Shown: piece by piece, positions 24,409-37,700 of the stretch
Position numbering within the stretch: the stretch's first letter is position 1
Layout of the letters: every line of letters begins with the position of its first letter
Assembly: GCF_964340395.1 (NCBI RefSeq)
Contig: NC_135566.1
Location: forward strand, 9,006,001 to 9,070,000
Length of the DNA stretch: 64,000 nt
Origin: Glandiceps talaboti
Lineage: Eukaryota; Hemichordata; Enteropneusta; Spengelidae
Direction: 5' to 3'
Notes under the pieces: model-generated
The model's input: the letters and a program-made list of their open reading frames with translations, nothing else
Told to the model about the DNA's origin: nothing
Database searches by the model: none
Position numbers and translations under genes: made by a program

Positions 24409-27400
24409 GCCTGCCTGCCTGCCTGTCTGTCTGTGTATGTATGTATGTATGTATGTATGTATGTATGTATGTATGTATGTATGTATGTATGTATGTATGT
24501 ATGTACGTACGTACGCATGTATGTATGTATGTATGTATGTATGTATGTATGTATGTATGTATGTATGTATGTATGTATGTATGTATGCATGTATGCATGC
24601 ATGCATACATACGTGCATGCATGCATGTATGAATGTATGTATGTATGTATGCATGTATGTATGTATGTATGTATGTATGTATGTATGTATGTATGTATGT
24701 ATGTATTCATGCCTGCCTGTCTGTCTGTCGGACTTTGTCCGTTAAGAACTTTCCAATTGTTACTTTTGATATCTTGTTTCAGTGGTTGGCAAAATAACTT
24801 CATAGTCACTAAAAGTTGAGATGCACAGATGCCTTGGAGAAACAAGAAGCACAAGCAAACTCGTAGTTGGAAATATATCTCACTTTATACATATTTATAC
24901 ATCAGGAAGTTTGCAGAAAAACAATGATATAAACAACAAGGATCGGAGATGTCGTAATGTAAATAATCAATTCAAAATATAGAAGCGAAGATAATATGTC
25001 ACTGAGTCAGATTCGGTTTTCTCACACTGGCAAAATAATCTGCCGACCACTTATTGATTTGTCGATATGCCTCCACAATGATCAATAAAACATTTATGGT
25101 ACTGATATTATTACAGATAGTAAGTCTTCGGCACATTTACTCTCCCTGGGAAGCCATTTAAGATTGGAAATCAGCCAAATAGTCTTGTACAAATCAAACA
25201 AACACACTGTTCAGCATAGTCCTCGTATGAACTGAAATGTTTCATTTTTCCTGTTTAGATAAGGCCAACTAATCTTGTGAAATCAAACAAACAATTGCTC
25301 ACCCTATCTAGCCCTCGCATGAATTGAAATGTTTCCTTTTCCTGTTTAGCTTACGAAAATGAGGTAGAAAACCATAACAATATTCAAATGTAACCGAAAG
25401 CAAAAACAACCCTTTTTAGCCAAATCAAACCAAGGTTCAGTCCTAATGTAGGCATGGAGTTGTGACTGACTGTGTGTGCATCGTTCAAGACAAAGTGATC
25501 TGGTTAATGAAATAAGTTCTAAAAGTGATTTATAGTTTAAAATGTTATACTCAAAATTGTTGGAGAAATTTCTTTGGTATCCGTGTTTAGGAACGTATAA
25601 ATAAGGATATCAAATTATTCACGAGAAAATAACCCCACCATTGATATCGAAGTTAGGCGTACAATGGATTTTGGTCAACGATACTGGGATAATAAGAATT
25701 TTTGAGAGGCATTGTACAAAACACGACCAAAGTTATGGTTTTAGGTAGAAAACTATATACTGCTAGACATATTGGTCTTCAGTGTCAAATTGGCGGGATG
25801 TTAGTTTGAGTGTCAAGAAGAAGAATTATTCAATGATTACATTGTGAACAAAACGGCTGAAAAACAAAAACTCCAAACTAGAAGGACGGGGGGGGGGGGG
25901 GTGAGTGTCCAAGTAAATAATTGTTCAATTTTGAGATAAATGCATTCATGCAGGTTTCTCGATTTGCTAAGAGTTCCTTTGTTTTAATTTCTGTGTAAAC
26001 ACTCTTTTCAAATGTTGTGTGAATGTGTCTAAAATAAATAAATGCAAGTTAAATCAAGTAAGGCATGACAACTTGCATAACACAGGGTGTGTGTGATTAT
26101 TGCTTGTTTTGTTTTGTTTCTATAGCAACCCATTTCCTTATTAATCCTCACTTCACTGGACGGGATAAGAAACGAGGAAATACAATGCTGAGGAAATGAA
26201 GGGTTGCTTTTGTGATAGGTGACCAAGATTTATACTATTCTTGATAACTTTACACATTCTTTGTCATCTAGGATACATTTGCAGTTATATTTCATTTGCT
26301 TTCCTCATATGAAGAACGAAGAAATTCGTGTCTGACCAAATTTCCTATGAATGTTACATTACATACACATTAGACAGTACTAAGAGTTTTTCCTTTCCTG
26401 CTGTATAGATGGAAATATTCCAACATAGGCACACTGGAATGATTCAAATATCGCAAAGTCTAGTTGCTACAAGCCAGACGAAGGCAGTTAATTCGCTGTT
26501 GATGCCTTGGTTAAGCTATTATTGGAAACACGAGGCAGTACTAGATAGGGTCCACGAATGTTACTTGGTTTGCATTTGGACATGACATCGCGTCGTGTGT
26601 GTTGTTAGTTAGAATATTGTCTCGCATTATGAAGATCTAAAGTAATTTCAAACTTTTATAATAATAATGATCTTACAATCCAAGTCGTGTAACTTATCAT
26701 CAATCCAATATTTGCGTGTAGTCAAGGTACTTAAGATTGCTTGAATATAATCGTCGAGTACTGTTGCCATATTCGTAGTGTTTACATACCGATTGAGATT
26801 ACCCCACAAAGAGTGATGTCGATCAAGCTTGTCCTTATTTGGAAATCAATATACAGCTAAACAATATACACCTTTCATGTTAACATAGTGTTATCGACAC
26901 GTTTACCCTGAGAGTACTCGTACATGTTTTTTGATCATGGGTATAGTCAAATACCATTAATTAACAGTGGCACGAATGGCTATTTCTATCTGAAAAGTAT
27001 TATCAGTTGCTTACATTCTGACGGTAAATAAATGTGTAATTTATTATTTTTTCCTGCAAGTTCACACAAGCTCATTGTGTCCTGGGCCCACGTCTGACCA
27101 AACGGTTGAGAATATTCACATAAATTCTTTTTTTCAAACCTACAGTAGCTCAAATCAAATAACCAAACATATATGTATTAAAAATCGGTGAATTACTTAT
27201 AAAAAGATATCGTATCTGGTAATCAGTGATCAATGTTATCTGTACGTAGCTAGTGTAGTGGCAGCTTTAAATCTTAAGCGAAAGCTAGGTTTTGAATGTC
27301 AGGGTAGAACTGTACTAGTTGTATCATTTTTTGATCAGACAACTACAATATATTCACTGAAATTTGTTAAAATATCGATAATTTGACTTTTTCATGTTAA

Positions 27401-29557
27401 TCAGTGGTCGATATTATCCTCAAGCAGTGCAGAAACATGTTGAAATCGTGATCGCGGTTAAAGGCGCTGACGTTTGGGTAACATTTTGATTTACTTTATC
27501 GTGTTTACAGCTATAAAAATAGGTTCATAGTAAGCAAGAAACGTTTCAGTTATCAAATGAGTAAATATTGCGAGGACATATTCAATAAAAGCATTGGCTT
27601 AAACGTGATCATAATATCAAGTCAAAAGAGTCTGAAAGTTGTCACAAACAGCACGTTGGTATTTCAGCGGCAAAACTTCCGAGGAGAACAATGAAGCAAT
27701 TGTATATGATTTATCCAGTAAATTTATGATTTGTATGAGACAATCCCGACGTATTATGCACCGATACAGCAGTACAGACACCTAATATATATAGTAAGTA
27801 GAACCAGATTGACAAATTACCAAACTTGTACATTATAATGTTCTTACTACGTGGAAATCACGGAATGTTTGAAATTAAATATTTTCGTAAACGCGAGCCT
27901 AACAAATAAAGTTTTCCTTTCTGCAGTTAACTTCAAAATGCCACTGTCAATAGTCTGACTTGAGAGGAGACTGGTTTGAAATTTTCACCAGCAAAAGTAC
28001 CAATTAATTTTTTTAAACATTTTATTTTGAAGCACTGTCTATATAAAAATGGAAATATAAAAGACAACATTGAATGACCTATTCCGAAAATTACCAGTCA
28101 CCATATAGCATCATAGTATTCGTCTGTTAGTATGGCATGCCATGGAAGCCTGAAGACATTTTTAGATTGTATATTTTTTAGTTTGTTTGAAGGGAAAACT
28201 TAAATGAAATGCATACAATCATATAGTTTCTTCTACTGTAATTGTGTTGAAAAAATCATGAGGTCTAGGAATAGCTTAACACACAATTTATAGAATCTCA
28301 GTTTAAGGCAAACATTGTGACGTGGGCTTATAATTAGTTTATATTTTCAACGATCAAAGTAGCACTTCGTTCATGGAATTCTACATCAGCAGATTATTTC
28401 GTTCAATAGTCTGTAAAAATATGGTTACCTAGCAGGCAGTTTAGATGACCAAATGAGGTAGACTGTCATAACAAGACTGCGATTCATGACAAAGTGATCT
28501 GAATACTGATAGTATAAGTTCTTATTAAAATTGATTTCTGGTTAACCAAGAACTATAGGAGATAGATAAGGGTAGATACGCGGTATTCATATTGTTCAAG
28601 ACAAGCCCCATCACTGATAATATGCATGTTAGACACGCGTACAATGATATATATACAATACTCGGAAGAAAAGTTCCTAGGGACAATTGTAAAACTGCTC
28701 AATACAAACAGTCATTCTTTGTAAAAACACTAGTACACTGGAACCATCTGGACAATAGTACTGTGTGCGCTAAATCTTGTGACGCCTTTAAAATGGCAGT
28801 CACTGTCAAAAACCATTCTGACTAAATAATCTCTCCCGGTGTGTTATTCCTTACCCAGGACCTACATCGTAACTATACAGATACAGATACAGATAGGGAA
28901 CAACGACTTAGTGAGAGGTATTATGCACTTGTTGGTTCAAAAAACTTGGACAGATTGGTGTTCAATTTGGTGGGGATATTAACATGTGGAGTTTCGAAAT
29001 AAAGAATTATTTAACGCAAGATCGTATTCATATATATACATATTCAATTAGAATCTAAAAACTCAAAATTAGGCGGACTGATATGAAAAGTTATTAGAGG
29101 TTTGAGAGTGGATGGATATATTGTAAATATGCTAGCGAGATGTAGAAATGGGATTGTTTGGATTGGGTCAGAAGTGCCATTTTGACTGAGAAATGATTTG
29201 ACAAGAATTGATCAATGCATAATTGCAAACTATAGTTCATGCTGATCGGATCATTCCTCTGAAGGTTACTGGATTGAAAAGTGTTCATTTCGTCTGTTTC
29301 GCTTTTCAAACATTCTGTTTGAAATCAGTGTGAATGTTTGATGTATAAATAAATGCAATTTAATTCAACCAGTGCATAAGAACTTGCATAATGCAGGTTG
29401 TGTGTGATATTTATTTTGTTTTGTTCCTATAGCAACGCACTTCCTTATTAATCTATACTTTACTGGACAGGAAAAGGAACGCGGAAATACTATTTTGACG
29501 AAATGAATGAGTGTCTTAAGTAATGTTATAATTGACTCATAATTCGTATTATTCTTG

Positions 29558-29593
<36 letters not shown>

Positions 29594-30188
29594 TCTTTTA
29601 TTAGTGTAGTTATTATTCTTGCTAACATTAGCCATTATTGGCCATCTATGACAAATTGGCAGGTATATTTCTGCTTTTCCTTGTACGAAGAAGAAGGATA
29701 ATTGTGTCTAACTGAATTACGTATAACTGAAAGACTTGAAGTAAAACTTAGGGCTAACCTCAAATGGGCAACGGATTTATATGGTACGTTTGAACAGCAT
29801 ATTCCACTGAAATTTGTTTGGCGATAGCATCTTTGAGTCTAAATGGTCTGAAGTTGTCACAAACATCACGTGAGACTCCAGTGGCATTTCAGCTTACTGA
29901 AAACTCCCGAGGAGAACAATGTTTGTATTTAATACCTCTTCCAGTAAATGTATTATTTATATGAGAGGATCTGTATAGAATCGATACACTTATGTGGAAA
30001 GAAGTACGAATATTCTTGAGAGGGGTTGGTGTTCCTTGAATTTTTTTCGTCGCGCTTTAGGGCTGTAAATGTTATTTTGATGAACGTATTTCCTCCCTGC
30101 CACTTTGCAAGTATAGTAATTCTGTCTGTTTTTAACAACTTTCTAATTATTGTTTTATTTAGTTGGAAATTTTGATTGGAAATTGTTA

Positions 30189-30231
<43 letters not shown>

Positions 30232-31372
30232 GGCAGGCAGGCAGGCAGACAGACAGACAGACAGACAGACAGAAAGTAAGCTGAAATACCACTTGAGTCT
30301 CTCGTGATGTATGTGACAACTTTAGACCATTAAGACTCAAAGTTGCCATCGGCAAGAGAAGAAACATAAATGCCAATTTATCATAGGTGGCCAATAATGA
30401 CTAAAGTTAGCAAGAATAATGTGTTTGTTTGATTTTACAAGAGTCGTGGGCCAATTTCAATCTTCAAGGACCTCCCAGAGAGACTAAAGGTTTGCTTAAG
30501 ACTTATTACTACCTGTAATATCAGTACCATAAATTTATCAATTCTAACAAGTTTTCATTGTTCGTTGTCCTGATATATGAGGAAATTGATATGTGGTCGG
30601 ATGGTTACTTTGCCACCCTGAGGACACCGTCATTGCTATGTTTAGGACTATTTTTTGTTATGTTGAGAAATCTTTGTGTTCTTTTTTTATCAATGTTTTT
30701 CCGCATACGTGTTGGTGTACATAGTGCTTACAACTAAGACAAATTTCCAACTAAGTATGGGGTTGCTTGAATGTTTCCAATGCTGACGAAATGAATTGTC
30801 ATAATTTGTATTATTGAGCACTATGCTGACAAAATGAACGGATGCGTTTGTAATAATTGCCTCGTGATATATACTATTCTTTGCCATCCAATATGATATA
30901 TTTACAGTTATATTCCATAATTATATTTCTATGGAGGATGGAGAAATTCGTCTCTGACTGCACTATATATTAAAGATAGACGAATACTCTGAGCACACCC
31001 AATAATTTCCAGAGACATTTTCGTTTCCTGCTGTATATATAGAAATATACTAAGAGGAATAGGGGAACGACTCAAATGTCTCAAACTAAAACTGCTAATA
31101 AACAGGTCATTTGGTGGCAATTAATTTGCAACTAAAGAGAAGTCAGTCCAAGGCTCCAATTGCGTGTGGTTAACATTTAGACATGGAATCATGTCGCCAT
31201 GCCCAGTCATATTATGAAGAAGTAATCTCAAACTTTATAACCCCAGTGTTTGCGTGAGGTCAAGGTACTTAAAGATTGTTTGCTATATATCGTCGAGTAC
31301 TTCTGTTGCCATATTCGTTATAACCTGCTAGTATTAACACACCGATTGAAATTACCCCACTACGAATATTCC

Positions 31373-31415
<43 letters not shown>

Positions 31416-31461
31416 ATGTATGTATGTATGTCAGTCTATGTATGTATGTATGTATGTATGT

Positions 31462-31493
<32 letters not shown>

Positions 31494-31626
31494 TTTGTGT
31501 ATGTATGTACGTACGTACGTATGTATGTACGTACGTACGTACGTACGTACGTATGTATGTATGTATGTATGTATGTATGTATGTATGTATGTATGTATGT
31601 ATGTATGCATGCATGCATGATGCATG

Positions 31627-31660
<34 letters not shown>

Positions 31661-31705
31661 TGTATGTATGTATGTATGTATGTGTATATGTACGTATGTA
31701 CGCAC

Positions 31706-31736
<31 letters not shown>

Positions 31737-34700
31737 TGTATGTATGTATGTATGTGCGTGTGTGCGTGCGTGCGTACGTACGTACGTGTGTGTGTGTGTA
31801 TGTGTGTATGTATGTATGTATGTATGTATGTATGTATGTATGTATGTATGTATGTATGTATGTATGTATGTATGTATGTATTCATGCTATCTTGTTTCAG
31901 TGGGTGGCAAAATAACTTCATAGTCACTAAAAGTTGAGATGCACAGATGCCTTGGAGAAAACAAGAAGCACAAGCAAAATCGTAGTTGGAAATATATCTC
32001 ACTTTATACATCTTTATACATCAAGAAGTTTGCAGGAAAACAATGATATATAAACAACAAGGATCGGAGATGTCGTAATGTAATTAATCAATTCAAGATA
32101 TAGAAGTGAAGATAATATGTCACTGAGTCAGATTCGGTTTTCTCACACTGGCAAAATAATCTGCCGACCACTTATTGATTTGTTGATATGCCTCCACAAT
32201 GATCAATAAAACATTTAATTGGGAAGAAGTCCATTTCAAGTTGCCGGTACCGCAGGCGGTTCCCGCGGGAATCCAAACCCTCCCGTACCGCCGGCGGTTT
32301 TACCGCTTTGTTACCGTGCATATTCATGAGAAACTCATTACCACTTGACATGGCATAATGAATTCAGTGTGAATGGGGTACCTGAATATTAATCAGATCG
32401 TTGTTTCTGGTCGGTCCCGCGGGAACCGCGGGAACCTCGGTTTCTTCCGTCAATACAAAGAGGTTTTAGACAGTAAAAAGTTACTGTCTATGGTTCTATG
32501 AGAATACAATAAAATGGTGATAATAAAGATAATATAGATGTGTATAAGCCAAACGTTTATGGTAGGGGTAAAAATATGCTCGTTTTATATGATCGTATAA
32601 ATTCACTGCAAGTAATGTTACAATTGGTTAACTGCGACGTACGTTAAAATTCATCAGACGATTTCGAGTCAAGAATAAACATTGCCATACGAATCAAGTT
32701 TATTGGACCATAAATCAATTTGTGACGAAAAGTCAGACACAACTGCTTTCATGCTTCGATCGCAGCGTGCATGCAGTGTGATCGAATAGTGGAACAGCAG
32801 GCTTTGTTAAAAATACGACAGTCTATGGTGACAACAATTAGTCTTTAGTTGAGAAGTGTGAACGAAATCAAATAGTTATGACGATAAAAAAGTTTTAGAA
32901 ACAAATGATGTACATGTACATTGTCAAGCGAGTACAAAAAAAGACATGCACGAAAACTGTCAGTCACGGGTGATTTATTCATATCGTTATATAAAACACA
33001 AGAAAGTTTAGAATGCGGTTGTAACCATAGACCCTGTGTGTCGGGTCTCAGTTAAAACCAATTGTCAACGACTTATTGATTGTCCAAGCTATGGTGACAA
33101 CAATTAGGCTTTAGTTGAGAAGTGTGAGCGAAAACATATAGTTTATGACGATAAAAAAGTTTTAGATGTACATGTACATTGTCAAGCGAGTACAAAAAAA
33201 GACATGCGCGAATATTATTACAGATAGTAAGTCTTCGGCACATTTACTCTCCCTGCAGCTGGGAAGCCATTTAAGATTGGAAATCAGCTAAACAGTCTTG
33301 TACAAATCAAACAAACACACTGTTCAGCCTAGTCCTCGCATGAACTGAAATGTTTCCTTTTTCCTGTTTAGATAAGGCCAACTAATCTCGTAAAATCAAA
33401 CAAGCACCTTGTTCACCCCATCTAGCCCTTTCATGAATTGAAAATTTTCCTTTTCCTGTTCAGTTTGCGAAGTTGAGGTAGAAAACCATAACAATATTCA
33501 AATGTACTGGAAGCAAAAACAACGCTTTTTAGCCAAATCGAACCAAGGTTCAGTCCAAAACACAAGGCAGTACTTTACAAACATCACTAGTCGCCATTGG
33601 TATTTCAGACGGAAAACGTCCGAGGAGAACAATGTACGTAATTATATCTAATTAATATAGTAAATTTATGATTTGTATCAGACAATCCCGACGTACATTA
33701 TACACCGATACAGCATTATACAGACGCCTAATATATATAGTAAGTAGAACCAGATTGACAAATTACCAAACTTGTACATTTTAATGCTCTTACTACGTGG
33801 AAATCATGGAATGTTTGAAATTAAATATTTTCGTAAACGGTAGCCTAACAATTACAAATAAAGTTTTCATCTTTGCAGTTAACTTAAAATGCCACTGTCA
33901 ATAGTCTGACTTGAGAAGAGACTGGTTTGGAATTTTCACCAGTAAAAGTACCAATTAATTTTTTTAAACATTTTATTTTGAAGCACTGTCTGTATAGAAA
34001 TGGAAATATAAATGACGACATTTAATGACCTATTACCAGTCATCATATAGCATCATAGTATTCGTCTGTTAGTATGGCATGCCATGGACGCCTGAAGATA
34101 TTTTTAGAATGTATATTTTTTAGTTTGTTTGAAGGGAAAACCAAAAAGAAATACATACAATCATGTAGTTTTCTGCTACTAGCAATAGCAATAGTCTAGC
34201 AATAGCCTAACACAATTAATAGACTCTCAAATTAAGGCAAACATTGTGACATGAGCTTATGATTAGTTTATATTTTCAACGATCAAAGTAGCACTTCGTT
34301 CATGGAATTCTACAACAGTAGATTATTTCGTTCAATAGTCTGTAAAATACGGTTACCTAGCAGGCAGTTTAGATGACCAAATATTTTTTTATAATATCGT
34401 AAACATAAATTATTCTTATCAATGTTTACGTGCGCTTTCATTGACATTTATGACAGTGTGAGTGTTTTATATGTCCCTGACTTACAAGATATTGACGAGT
34501 TGCCAAGCAATATATATGGTTGCCAGATGTAGAGTTATTAATCGACACAATTCGGTCAATTATAGATTTTAATAACTTCTAAGCTGTCCATCCAACACAG
34601 GAATTATAAATGTAAAGATACTCCTGCCTGTGTAAAAGTAGTCAGTAGCATAATACAGATGTTCCTATGGCAGTTTACAAAATACCGCAGGCAGCTTAGG

Positions 34701-37700
34701 GTGGGCGACAGCTAGCACATACACGTTATGACAGTACTTGGGGTTTCCATCACTCACTGATAGTCTCTGCTGATCAATTCATGAGGTAATTTCAGACTGG
34801 GAGCGTCCCTCTTAGCCGCAAACTTTATCCGTTTACGACAACACAGTATACGGAATTAGATGCGTTAAAAAAATGGGATTCCGAAAATTAATACAAAATA
34901 TCAATTTTGCTTTTTTCCAACTGGTCTTAGTATGAAATGTCATTATTTTAGTATTAAAATCTTTTGAAATCGTACTAAAAATGTTCTTTTAAACAGTATA
35001 TGTGTGTCAACAAATAAGGAGAGAAAAGAGACAGAGACAGAGAGGTAGAGATTAACACGGCAGAATAACAAAGACCATGTATAGAAAGGGCGTAAGAGAG
35101 ATCATTGAGGCGAGAGCTCATCAAATGCCTACACATAATTTTATAAGACGGGTACGTATAGAGTAAGAAGAGTGGGAGTTAAAATGTCTGTTTCTTCGTG
35201 ATTATGAGCTTAGAACCCAGTTCTTATAAACACATTTCAGGTCAATTCAAAAAAAATAATTAGCAATGGGAGGACAGGGCACTCCTCTGTGGTGCCACAT
35301 ATCCTTTAAAGCCTGGTCAACTGACATCATGTATTGTTTTTACTTCTGTTGTCAGTTGTCCATTCACTGGTTAGAAGACTTGAAAGATGGCCAGCATTGT
35401 CGACTGTTAATACACAGCATCAAATACCAACTCAATCATGATAATGAAGGTATTGTGACTATCTATATGTTAATTATACATTTTACTCCCCTTGGTTGAA
35501 TATCAAACCACCCTAATAAAATATAAAGTCTAGGTTGAATACAACGAGTTTGGACGCATATTTTTCGAGATCAGCTTATGATTTGAGCTAGAATTTTGCA
35601 CCATTTTATGGTTTTATATTAGACATCATGCATCTTGATTGGCGCCATTTTATGGTTTTATGTTAGAGCTCATCTTGATTGGCGCCATTTTGTGGTTTTA
35701 TGTTAGACATCATCTAGACTGGCGCCATTTTATGGTTTATATTATAGACATCATCGTGATTGCATCATAGACTTTGGGAAGGGTTCTCCAACGTCTGTGA
35801 TTGCTTTCATATTTCAGTAGCACGATGATAAGAAATCTTTGTATCCTTACAAGTTAATCTTATTACTTATTCAGGTATTTTGGGAACATATGGAGCAAAT
35901 GAAGACTTTGCAAATTGGTAAGGATATGTTACAGTTATTGAGTCACATTCACCCTTCTTCCAACATAACATAATGCAATTTTGTTGACCATAATGTTCTT
36001 TTACCTGTATCAACGTATATTATATAGAAGGTGGGATTGTTAAATGTGGTATTTAGTAGCGCTTATATTAACTATGTCATGTGATATTTCATTGCACTTT
36101 TGGACAATTGGTGTTAAAATCAACATTTAAGGCGAAACACTTGTTCACACATCTTGTAATTGTCATTTATCATGGATACCACCTTCGAACAATATGCAAT
36201 CAATCATCTCTAGACATTCCTAAAAATAGCATTACCTAAATCGATAAAGTAGTCTGAAGCAGAATTGTAAACACTTCACTTTCCTACATCATATATATGA
36301 CCTTGAATATATGCCAGCACAATTTTCACCATAAACGACCAAAATCAGGTGTTCCTCATCTTGATATCAGAAAATTTCAAAAAACCAAAAATACTTGACA
36401 TGTGAAAAATCTCCTAGTGATATTTTTGAAATATGACTGTGTTGTCTTGTTTTGACTGTTTGTTCGGTTGAATTCCCAAGGTGGAAGGAAAATACCACTG
36501 ACAGTAATTCATTGGGCAATTGACAGCTTTCGAGATTATCACCTATTCAAATTGCTTACTCATTCACAGTTCAAAAACCCATAAATATTGTCAAGGATAC
36601 GTGTGGTGTCCACTTCACAAGTTTGCCAATGTAGCTATAGAGACAAATCAGCTTGATTTTCTGCAAAAAGCGTATTTGTGTGTTACAAAAAGTAGGCTTG
36701 TTTTAGATCGGACATGAAGCGTAGCGTTTCACTGGTGATAAAATTAGCACTGTGATTGAATAGTTACTGTAATGCTTTGAACGATACTTCGACAACATAC
36801 CACGGTAGCTCGGTAAACGTGTGTGGTCGTGAGCTCGGATATTGCCTCCCCGGGGAAGGTACCAGTGGTCAGCTCTGGTACGGGTGTGTGGCCAGTGCTG
36901 GGAACACCAGGCACTATTTTACACCCCTTCGACCAAAAAGTAATACCCCATTTTAGACTATGATTATAGGCTGAAAGTTTGGACACATTTTGGGGCAATT
37001 AATGGCAGTTATGATTTGGTAAAGGACAATGGACCACATTTTAGACCAAGCAAAACCGTAAAATACTGCAAAGTGGACCCCGTTTTAGACGCTTCAGCTC
37101 GAAAAATAGACCCCATTTTAGACCAAAGGGCTAGAAACCTCACCCGAAAGGGCGGCACATGTATGTATACTCATAAGGGGAGTATAGCACTCCCTCCCCC
37201 GGGATTGCCACCCAGTGCCTACACGTGTGTCAACCTCATGTCAAATATCTTTTCTCTTTAGGTTTTCCTTTGTTATTTCTCATCACGGTGAAATATTGTC
37301 AGTGTACTACAAACAAGAAGAAGCGGATGAAGTTGTACTCCTCAAGAAAATACTGTTGGGAACGTTATCAGCCAAGCTCCATGCCACAGAGGGCGTAATT
37401 TCCAAAAACGCCCCCTGGTCTTACCGAGTCAATGAAACGGGTCATGAGGGTAAGTGTCGATAATTATGTATCGGTGCTGTCAAAGTTCAGACATCGGTCA
37501 CTTGGCCAAAAACGAAGTACATGTGTATTGATGTACGTTCATCTACACACTTGGGAGTTATTCCAGGAGTATAAAGTAAAGTTTCAGGGCAAATAAGTTC
37601 AGCCCTTTACAATCAAATGTTTATTAAAGACTGAAAAACACTGTGTCATGTAAGGTTATTATGTCATAGTGCTAAATCATCATAATTTACATGTAAACTT

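Larger units (their letters stand above)
21707..28454. repeat. Intron 1 tandem segmental duplication, unit A (about 6.7 kb)
   Basis: Begins GAGGTAGAGTATCATAACAG and ends GGCAGTTTAGATGACCAAAT. It is matched by unit B, with an offset of about 6.75 kb at the start. It holds an inverted repeat around a CAGA array, a large CTGT/ATGT array (24378-24715) and internal older repeats (about 21480-22850 resembles 25060-26340, e.g. the TAAATAAATGCAA...CTTGCATAA stretch). No gene in it. Confidence 0.85.
28455..34382. repeat. Intron 1 tandem segmental duplication, unit B (about 5.9 kb)
   Basis: Begins GAGGTAGACTGTCATAACAA directly after the end of unit A and ends with the same GATGACCAAAT as unit A. Differences from A: a LINE 3' end (28684-28893), a (TA)n insert (about 29558-29625), a roughly 1-kb insert (32218-33211), and absence of the unit A stretch about 25450-27630. 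Divergence is mostly point changes and small indels. Confidence 0.85.

Noticed and set aside
24169-24854. Long open frames (up to 181 codons) of HTYI/YVCM-type repeats on both strands
   Set aside because: They are translations of (ATGT)n/(CTGT)n microsatellites, which stay open in several frames. The same applies at 31250-32011, 42978-43513, 44382-44807, 46769-47022, 48827-49154 and 51453-51914.
36756-36998. Overlapping frames on both strands near a CCCCGGGG palindrome
   Set aside because: Lies in intron 3 with no coding motifs; the open frames are short and overlap on opposite strands by chance.
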